Shown: positions 56,120 to 64,000 of the stretch, piece after piece
Layout: every line of letters begins with the position of its first letter
Numbering within the stretch: position 1 is the stretch's first letter
Origin: Saturnia japonica
Lineage: Eukaryota; Arthropoda; Insecta; Lepidoptera; Saturniidae
DNA: 64,000 nt
NCBI GenBank assembly: GCA_033032175.1
Contig: CM065325.1
Span: 12,986,930-13,050,929 of the forward strand
Direction of reading: 5' to 3'
Made by a program: the position numbers and the translations under genes
The notes under the pieces: generated by a model
Told to the model about the DNA's origin: nothing
Seen by the model: only the letters and a program-made list of their open reading frames with translations
Database searches by the model: none

Positions 56120-57724
56120 ATTAAATTAAGCTGCCACCGACCTTCATAGATGTTTATTCCAGGTAGATCTTAACATTATGTGCTTCAATTTCCTTTGAGA
56201 TTACATTACTCGTGTGAAGTAACGTTTATCATTCTACAACTTTGTTTAATTCAGTTAGTTCAGTTTCTCGGTTATCTTGTTTCCTTTTTCATTCCTCTCT
56301 GAATTGTAGATATTTTTCTCGTTATTAGAAGACTGCAGTAAAGTAATGGTAATGCGGAGCCAATGCCTTATTCAGTTCCATTTACATATACCAATGACGA
56401 TTAGTCGATAAGTTGCTCGTTTAGCTAGCCCATACACCTACAGATCTGCCTGATATTGGGTAAATATATGTATATTATTTTCGGATTTATTCTATAACTC
56501 GTGCCAAATTTCAAGTCTGTAGGTTCCCGGGATTATAGATTGTGATAATTGATCAGAAAACAGGACTTTTATTACGAAGGGCCATATCCCTTTGTAGCCT
56601 GTAGCCTGCTTTTTTACAGCAATACGAAGTTATATAGACCTTAGTATTTCATATTAATTTCAAATTTATACCTTACGGTTTTCGAGAAAGTGTGCCTTGA
56701 TGTGAATGACATTGATTGATTGATTGAATGGCATACGGATAGACTTACAGACTGGCAACAAGACAGAAACAAAGTGTCCGACTTCGATTATAATGTACGG
56801 GGCCTAAAGATGATTGTAAAATGGAAACATTAAATTAAATAAACAGTCACTTAGACAGAATTCCATAGCTTTAAAAAAATAATCCCAAATCTTCGGTTAA
56901 AAATATTATTACCACATTTTTTCTATTTTCAAAGATTGTCAAAATATTTACACTAACGAAAAAAAAAAAATAAACAACTTGTAATCTTACTGCTTGATAG
57001 TGGAGAATCCTCGGGAGAGAAGAAGAATCCATCTGGGAAGTCAGAACCACCATGTTAAGCCATTTATATTGATTTAATAATCCATAAGTCGTATTGAACT
57101 TATATTCTATATGGATAAGTTATCTATGGCTTTTGACAGTTACTGGATAAAAATATGTTTTTAATATAGTCACTAAGTCACTAAGTTGCAAACAAAGCTT
57201 TTTCCATTTCGCGCCTCACAAAGCCATGCTTATCTATGATGAGTCAGCTCAACTTAAATTCTTGGTATATACTGGAGATAACAGCTCTATCACTCTACAA
57301 GTGATATTAAAATGAGTAGGTTTAGCTTTAAGGTAATAGAAAGGAATTAAAATATACAATTTAATACCTATAATAAAATTTGCTGTGCGCCATCCGACCA
57401 CGGTTTCATCAACTTCGCCGTGTCTGGCGTCTGGTGAGCATAGTCTTCATCTTCTTCTACCTAACTTGTACCTAACTATATTTTTGCATGTGTCGGTACG
57501 ATTATAGCCATGATATAAATACGTTCTAGTGGGCAGAGTCTTTAAGTATATTTAATTTATGCTCACGGGACTACGTTAAAATATTTATGATAAGTTAAAA
57601 TATGAAATAGTTCTCTGAAAAAGAAAGTAAAAAACTTTAAAGGCTAACGGAAAAAAACACGAAACAGGTAGAGTGGTGACCCGTGACTGTATTCTTTTTA
57701 ACATTAAATATGACATACCATCAC
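56120..57724. other. intronic, gene-free stretch after exon 3
   Basis: I looked for a further PH-domain exon entered in phase 0 and found none that is convincing. There are no recognisable repeats. Confidence 0.35.
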
Positions 57725-58050
57725 GCATGTATCCACAAAGGGTTAGGAAGAGGCACCCATAATTCGCCAGGTATGTTTTTAGGTCTCATGTAATAGAGAG
57801 CGAGTCTATTGCCATTAATCGGGCATAAAGGCAAACTCCGAGCTGCTACTGAGAATACCCAAGTCCGGTGAAGCTGTCAAAGCCGCAGCGGCTTTAGGGC
57901 CCCTAAGGCTAACAGTGTAGTCAGATCAAAAACAATGCTACTGAGAATTTCATAGAGAAACCCATACCGCTTTACTCAACCTGGGAATCGAATCAGGACC
58001 TTGAGCATAGCAGTCGCGCTTGGGACCACTAGGCTTATGAGGCAGTTTAA
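57725..58050 (-). mobile_element. SINE-2, minus strand copy carrying a nested insertion
   Basis: The reverse complement shows the head with B-box TGATTCGATTCCCAGG, then CAGTAGCAGCTCGGAGTTTG and CGATTAATGGCAATAGACTC. A 79-base foreign segment with a 13-base target duplication interrupts it at 57857-57935. Confidence 0.7.
57857..57935 (+). mobile_element. short retroposon S, copy 3, with 13-bp target duplication
   Basis: The duplicated target TGCTACTGAGAAT lies at 57844-57856 and 57936-57948; in intact SINE-2 it occurs once. The insert contains AAGTCCGGTGAAGCTG, GGCTTTAGGGCCCC and TAAGGCTAACAGTGTAGTCA and ends in an A-rich tail. These are signs of LINE-mediated retroposition. It is the cleanest of the three copies. 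Confidence 0.8.
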
Positions 58051-58929
58051 AACACGATTAATATTCAGCTTGATTGCTTGATTAATTTTTTTTTTTTTAC
58101 AGTCGTTTAGTATATTTAAGTAGGTACTTTATATATTTATGATCTCAGAATTTTCTCCTCTTTCATAATACATCCCACAGGACAGAATAGCATAAAAAAA
58201 TTCAGAGACCCTCATTTTTTAGATGTAACCATATGAATACCCTCATATTACTTTTGTTCTATAAAATTTTGCCTATGTCAGTCAGACAATAATGACACCT
58301 CATTAATGAAAATCGGATGAATAGTTTAGACGCTATAGTGGAACATACGTACATACAAACATACATAGACTGCTATAAACTTAACCCTTCCTTTTGTCTT
58401 TGCCGTAGTCGAGTAAAAATGATGTAGCTGTTGTAATTAGCTTGTGTCTGTAAACTGAACAGCCGCCCATATCAAAGTCACACGCAATAAACCCGATCCT
58501 TGCTTGCCGTTATGAGTTGTAGGGATTTGTTGATTAAGAAACTTCGAAGACCTTGCCCCACGGAGTTGGGTGCCTCGAGAGGACGGACTCCATTGCTAGG
58601 AAATAATTTATATGTATGGCACTACGGTAGTTTGACTTTATTCCTCTGAGTAAAACTATCAGGTTTGGTGTAAGAGATAAGCGAATGCACATAGTTATCT
58701 ATATTAACAAATCAGTAGTTATGACTATACGAGCTACTTTTCCCCAATTTCGTAATAGCCATCTGTTAATAACGTAGACAGATCAAGGAAAAACACTAAT
58801 AAAATATGTGCCTGTCCGTTTGTATATGCCCGGAATTATCTCAAAACAGATTGACCGATTTGAATGAAATGTTGCACACGAGGAGTACAATATGCCATTC
58901 CGGAATTGCTAAGTTATACTATAAGAAAT

Positions 58930-59197
58930 TAGAATACTAGTATTTATATTACAAGTAATAAGAGGAAAGATTAGATTTTTTGTTTGTAATGGATAAACTC
59001 AAAAACTACGGGGCCGATTTAAAAAATTCTTTAACCAATATAAGCTACAGTATCAGGGAGTAACATAGGCTATATGTATTATAATTTGAAAAAAAAAATA
59101 TTTTTCCTCATAAAAATGTCGTTACTTTTACACAAAGTATAAAAAATTGGCTTAAAAATATGCTTTTAACACGGGTGAAACCGTGAGGCTCAGCTAG
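58930..59197 (+). mobile_element. Helitron-like H3, plus strand copy
   Basis: AAGAGGAAAGATTAGATTTT, AAACTCAAAAACTACGGGGC, GGGAGTAACATAGGCTATAT and the end AACACGGGTGAAACCGTGAG-GCTCAGCTAG|T show the family layout with an intact 3' terminus. Confidence 0.65.
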
Positions 59198-59331
59198 TCT
59201 AAAATACTTTTGTAACTCAAAAAAAGTTATTAATTCTCTACAGATTTTGTTGATATTTCGTAAACGGGAATTATATGTCATTCTTCAATTATAAGCTATA
59301 AGAATTCTTAATAATACTTTTAGAAATAACT

Positions 59332-59990
59332 AGCTGGCCCGGGAGATATTGTTGTGCCCATTTGTATTGTTAATGGTTCGACCACAGCGCCATCTATCAG
59401 CTCCTAACATGAACCATCATCTTTATAAAACAAATATGTTATATCAATATGAGTTCACTCGGTCAAATCATTCAGAACTTACACGATTACTAAAAGAAGT
59501 ACAGAAGTTTTTTAAAAACACCCATTAAAGAAAATGCTGGCGGCATTTAATCCACACTAACGTAATCGTCTACTTTTTTCCCTAGACAATGGCGCTAGAG
59601 CAAATATTTATTTACCAATTTATATCTACCACTGTCATGTTCCTGTCTTCTGATATTTCCCATAAATTCATTATTATACGAATTAGGAGCCTTCTATAAT
59701 TGCCGAATTATACCGCTACTCTCATAAATCCATCAAACAAATTTGAGGTATAAAAAAACAAGAAAAACATATATATATGTACAGTCAAAGTTCATAAATT
59801 ATTTTTGAAAAAAATATTAAACTGAGTCCAATTTTGGAAGAGGAAATAGGGAAATACGAAGTTATGTTATCGTCTATTTTACATAAGTATAGTAGTCCGA
59901 ACTGCAGTTGTCTCTCTCCCGCTTTATCCAATAGTTATACCATAATGTGACAGCAATAGGTTATCTGTTAAAACGAATTCTGCAATATCT
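59332..59990 (-). repeat. dispersed repeat D, copy 3, uninterrupted reference
   Basis: It begins ACTAGCTGGCCCGGGAGATA, a possible Helitron CTAG end on the minus strand, and runs through GGCGGCATTTAATCCACACT, GCGCTAGAGCAAATATTTAT, CGTCTATTTTACATAAG and CCGAACTGCAGTTGTCTCTC. It is the empty-site reference for the insertions at 33511, 34684 and 35789. Confidence 0.55.
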
Positions 59991-60329
59991 CTTGCCCTTC
60001 GCGATTCCTCATAATAAAACATATTACATTTAAAGTTAATAATACCCGCTCTTCCGTTTTATCATTTGCACCAAATCCATTGGATGTACTTTGAGATATG
60101 AGTATGTTATTTTCTAGTAACAGTTAAGTAATATTCACAGTGATGTGTGTTCCGCCGAGAAAAATATTTCATTTCTTACGTAAGACCAACTTACATGAGC
60201 TGCGAAATGGTGACTTATTACTAGCGTTAAAGGGGTAAAATAGGACCGTCAGAAAATACCCTGCTGTACTGAAATATTGTATTACTATGACTTAATTTAA
60301 ATGGCTTTGCTTATTTATGAGTATAATGC

Positions 60330-60470
60330 TCAAGAGATTGTTAATTTTTTTTTGTTTGTTTAAACGAGGTAATCTCTAAAACTACCGATCAGATTTAAAA
60401 ACTACTTTTTGCGTTTTATAGATTATTTATTGAGGAAGATTATAGGCTATATATCTTTCATATAAATTAA
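60330..60470 (+). mobile_element. Helitron-like H3 fragment
   Basis: TTTTTGTTTGTTTAAACGAG, GTAATCTCTAAAACTACCGA and ATTATAGGCTATATATC follow the H3 order. The 3' end is not identified. Confidence 0.4.
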
Positions 60471-60527
60471 CATATTTCGTTTTAGTTTCCTTAAAAATTA
60501 GTAAATTTTTAAAACGTGATAACACAG

Positions 60528-60613
60528 TCGCCAGCCCTGGCGCGGCGCAGCGGTACGTTTAATCGTATGGCGTCCTATGGCGGTAACCTGCGTTGCGCTG
60601 TCTGTATTGCCAT
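60528..60613 (+). other. GC-rich 86-base segment between AG and GTAAGT, possible exon
   Basis: AACACAG precedes it and GTAAGT follows; all of it is open in the phase-0 frame (SPALARRSGTFNRMASYGGN...). The reading does not look like the next part of a PH domain. It may be part of a repeat. I list it only as a candidate. Confidence 0.15.
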
Positions 60614-61194
60614 GTAAGTTTCCTCATTTAACAAATTTTTTTTACATTTTATTAAGGGTAAATTTTTTACTTATAATCTAAGGTGTATGACATAAACAGA
60701 ATATATTCTCGATACCTAATAACACCTTCACGGATCTGACGGGGTTTTTAATACATAGTGTATATGCTCAGTAAATAGCCTTTCCCTCGTTGCTTGTTAT
60801 TATAGCAATGTCGACTTGAGATTTCTCCGAAACCATTCATGGGAATTAGATTTTATTACGTTTTCAAGGAATCTCACTTAACTTCTTTTTGTCAATGTCG
60901 TAAGAAACTTTTCTGAGATTGCTTTAGTATTTTAGATCCGTTAAATAGCACAATGTTGACCAGATTTTTATGATAATTTAAACTTTTACGGTTTATCGAA
61001 CTAGGTAAAGGATTTCTAATAACGATAGTAATTAGGTAACTGGTTACCTAATAGAGATGTGAACCGATTATAATAATTATTAGAATAGTTTTTTAAGCAG
61101 CTAGTAAAAAAACGGTTTTAGAACTTCTTCGGTTTATTTTACTTTCATTTAACAAATTAAGTGAAGTAATTAATTTCTTTTTAATATTATTAAA

Positions 61195-61722
61195 CTAGCT
61201 GCGCCCGCGGCTTCGCTAACGTGGACTACAGAATGTCATCGATTGGGCACACATAAGAATCTTGCTCCCCCGCTCCCGGCGATTTTAAATACATAAATGT
61301 TTATTGTGGGTGTTCCTTAAAAGATATACATACGCTCTCACTATCTTTTTTGTAGGTCTTTTTAATATGTATAATTACAAAGTACATTAATTTAATAAGT
61401 ACATTAATTTGCCAACTTAAGCCACTTAAGTGCCCGAATTGATTTACCATGGCCACTATTTTTAATTTGCGCGGAACCTAAATTCTTTTTGTAAAATAAA
61501 AGTAGCTACTCCTTATAGTATCAACTATCTACCAGTGAAAGTCTCGTCAAAACGGTCCAACTGTTTCGTAGATTACCCTGAACAAACAGAGAGACGAACA
61601 AAAAAAAGGGGGGGAAAAAGGTGTTTGGTTATAGGTATCGTATACACTTTCATTTGCATTTAGTAAAAAAAATGTTATTTTAACATTACAGACAAACACT
61701 TCAACTTTATTAATTGTATAGA
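61195..61722 (-). mobile_element. non-autonomous Helitron H2, copy 3
   Basis: The CTAG end (61195-61198) is followed on the plus strand by CTGCGCCCGCGGCTTCGCTA, the 3' hairpin region. The TC start lies at 61721-61722 next to T (A on the element strand), with ACAATTAATAAAGTTGAAGT inside. It is 528 bp with no ORF. Confidence 0.8.
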
Positions 61723-61922
61723 TTAAGTTATCATTGTAGTGAACGAAGCATATTTGGTTGACAGCGTCTTCTAGAAGTCAGCAATTTTTGGTTGAGAGCA
61801 CGTATGCTGCTCTCGAGTACGTGCACTCTGAAGGCACAGAAGTTACCGGTATCGATAAATGTTTAAATGGGTTTATTGTTAAATGGGTTATGGGAAAACG
61901 TGGCTTTCCAAAAAAATACATA

Positions 61923-62789
61923 TCTATGTATTAATACGTGAAGCAAAAGCTTTTACCCCTTTTCAAGCATATTGCGTGCACGGAAGACTAAGATTTGGCA
62001 TGGTTAAAGTTTATATGGAGAAGGAGTGCAGAAAGCTAAAATTTATCTATAATATTTGTTACTGATATATTCAATTAAATAAATTAATACTGCGAATCCT
62101 ATGGTTAAAGTTTATATGGAGAAGGAGTGCAGAAAGCTAAAATTTATCTATAATATCTGTTACTGATATATTCAATTAAATAAATTAATACTGCGAATCC
62201 TATGGTTAAAGTTTATATGGAGAAGGAGTGCAGAAAGCTAAAATTTATCTATAATATTTGTTACTGATATATTCAATTAAATAAATTAATACTGCGAATC
62301 CTATGGTTAAAGTTTATATGGAGAAGGAGTGCAGAAAGCTAAAATTTATCTATAATATCTGTTACTGATATATTCAATTAAATAAATTAATACTGCGAAT
62401 CCTATGGTTAAAGTTTATATGGAGAAGGAGTGCAGAAAGCTAAAATTTATCTATAATATTTGTTACTGATATATTCAATTAAATAAATTAATACTGCGAA
62501 TCCTATGGTTAAAGTTTATATGGAGAAGGAGTGCAGAAAGCTAAAATTTATCTATAATATCTGTTACTGATATATTCAATTAAATAAATTAATACTGCGA
62601 ATCCTATACTGACCAGTACCATTGAACTTAGACCCCCAAAATATTGACATTGTCACTCTACGAAAAGTGACAGCAAGTGATGTAGATAATACTCATTGTT
62701 TAGTTTTACGAATACTGCAAATGTCAAACAGAAAATAGTCTATGATCAAAAAGTCGCTGGTCGAATTTCGAGCTTAGGGCTATCGCTAG
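61923..62789 (+). mobile_element. non-autonomous Helitron H1, copy C, expanded by an internal tandem array
   Basis: A|TCTATGTATTAATACGTGAA starts it and TATCGCTAG|T ends it. Outside the array it matches copy B base for base in order. The 867-bp length against 365 is explained by five extra copies of a 101-bp segment. Confidence 0.88.
62001..62606 (+). repeat. 101-bp tandem repeat, six copies, organised as three 202-bp dimers
   Basis: Units start TGGTTAAAGTTTATATGG at 62001, 62102, 62203, 62304, 62405 and 62506. They are nearly identical. At one position units alternate ATATTTG, ATATCTG, ATATTTG, ATATCTG, ATATTTG, ATATCTG, so a dimer was amplified. The segment is present once in Helitron copies A and B. 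Confidence 0.92.
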
Positions 62790-63356
62790 TAATAATAGTT
62801 GCGCTAAAATTTAGCAGTGAACTCTAACTCTGATCCCCGCCCAAAGATGTTTATTTCACTTCAAAATACATATATTATCGTAGAACCTTACACAATCTCT
62901 TTATACAAAACGTAACAAGCACACAGTTTCGTAATCGTGGAACAAGAGTTCAGAACAACAAAACATTCGTGTGTAGTTGTTATGTAGAAAAACAACTCTG
63001 TAAGCAGTTTTGTGCGTGGGTAAAACTTGCCGTGGCTGTCTTTGATACTAAAAATTGATGGCTTTCATGCTCCGTCCCCTTTTACAGATGCGTACTTCAG
63101 TTAACGATACGAGGAACAATTTAAGAATAATATATATTATTCCCATTTTTCTGTCTTTTTTGTATGTATGTGTCTTTAAAATTATTTAGCCAATCCGGGA
63201 GAGGTTGTCAGATAGGTGTAGGGCTGAACTTGGTGTAACCTTAGAATAGGTGTGACCTTCAAGTCTTACATTGAAAACGGTTAATATATTTTCACATAAT
63301 TTTCAAATTATATAATTGTATTAATATTAAACACAATGGAATAATTGCCTGATTTT

Positions 63357-63757
63357 AGGGTTCCGTACCTCAAAAGGAAAAAGGAACCCTTATAGGATTA
63401 CTTTGTTTTTATGCAAAGGGAACCTATATGGTACTTCAAGTTGATCTAGAATCATGAAATTTGGTAAGAAGCAGTCTGATAGCACAAGTAAAGGAAAAAA
63501 TTCGAAAACCATTTTGTAATTAGATACCAAACATATGCGATTACAAATTTATTTGTAGTTGGTAAACTGGCTGTGGCATATGTCGATGTATGGCGACAAC
63601 AGTTTTCCAACGGCAAAGTTAAGTTTGTTCCTCAATATAGTTCATCTTTTCGTTAGAATTGTCCGGTGCTTTCTTCAGTAATGTTGCCGAATTATTTTGG
63701 TGAATCTTTCTGTACAAGAACCCTCGGTGTGCGAGTTCGACTTTTGTCCGGTTTTTT
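63357..63757 (+). repeat. dispersed repeat of the 'gttccgtacctcaaaagg' type, copy 2
   Basis: It starts AGGGTTCCGTACCTCAAAAG, contains CTAGAATCATGAAATTTGGT and ATTTGTAGTTGGTAAACTGG, and ends GTGTGCGAGTTCGACTTTTG-T-run. It is partner to 20667-21563 and shorter. Confidence 0.65.
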
Positions 63758-63780
63758 TTTGTTCAAATATTATCACTGCA

Positions 63781-64000
63781 AAATGAAAAGACTGTGACGG
63801 TAAGCACAGTAAAATCGAAAAACAAGAGATAACAAGAGAACGGCAATCTATCGGCGGTCATCGCTGTCATGTCAGCCTACAAGTAGCTCGGCATTTTGAC
63901 ATATACTGGTGACTGGGTTAACCCTAAACTTCACAAATCAAAAAAGAGTGGATATATACCGGCTGATTCCGGAACGTAACATACCTAACCGTGCCACAAT
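63781..64000 (+). repeat. dispersed repeat G, copy 3, running off the window
   Basis: AACGGCAATCTATCGGCGGT, CATCGCTGTCATGTCAGCC, TTTTGACATATACTGG and CCGGCTGATTCCGGAACGTA match the copies at 40411 and 53451. Confidence 0.45.

Noticed and set aside
61883..62065. 60-codon ORF at the start of the H1 Helitron copy C
   Set aside because: It crosses the Helitron boundary and enters the tandem array, with no homologous frame in copies A and B.

Overview
This is a 64 kb piece of an AT-rich insect genome, most likely a moth or butterfly. The evidence is the repeat content. There are non-autonomous Helitrons whose ends match lepidopteran families (5' TCTATATATTAATACG, 3' CTAG followed by T), two mariners with a cecropia-type terminal repeat (TTAGGTCCTTACATATGAAA), tRNA-derived SINEs, RTE- and CR1-type LINE remnants and a BEL/Pao LTR retrotransposon. 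There is no bacterial gene organisation. Host coding sequence is a very small fraction of the window.

Host genes that I can support: (1) the 3' part of a cystatin-like gene on the minus strand (4275-4920, two exons); (2) an intronless coiled-coil ORF on the plus strand (13169-13843); (3) the start of a plus-strand gene whose three small exons (39201-39260, 53376-53423, 56041-56114) join in consistent phase to give the N-terminus of a pleckstrin-homology-like protein. This last gene spans at least 17 kb and continues past the part I can follow, so most of the right half of the window is its introns.

Layout: 1-8.8 kb, LINE, SINE and Helitron remnants around the cystatin exons. 8.8-10.5 kb, a Helitron split by a mariner. 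10.5-15.6 kb, repeats, the coiled-coil ORF and a CpG-rich ACCGGT cluster. 15.9-20.5 kb, a SINE split by a decayed CR1-like LINE. 20.6-25 kb, dispersed repeats, a pogo-like MITE, a mariner fragment, a roughly 118-bp tandem repeat, and a possible promoter or 5' exon. 25,984-33,168, a BEL/Pao element with nearly identical LTRs, a 5-bp target duplication, a tRNA-Tyr primer site and damaged pol. 33.2-37.4 kb, two copies of one repeat carrying a MITE-like insert, a Helitron and a second mariner. 38-64 kb, the PH-domain gene with introns full of Helitrons, SINEs and satellites, including a 59-bp tandem array (40.8-41.5 kb) and a 101/202-bp array inside a Helitron (62.0-62.6 kb).

The most informative signals are structural. 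Several nested insertions can be resolved to the base because an empty copy of the host repeat lies elsewhere in the window. Two tandem arrays show dimeric higher-order structure. The young BEL element carries disabling pol lesions, which suggests that another copy supplied the proteins that moved it. I saw no CRISPR, operon or prokaryotic feature, and no clearly novel enzymatic system.
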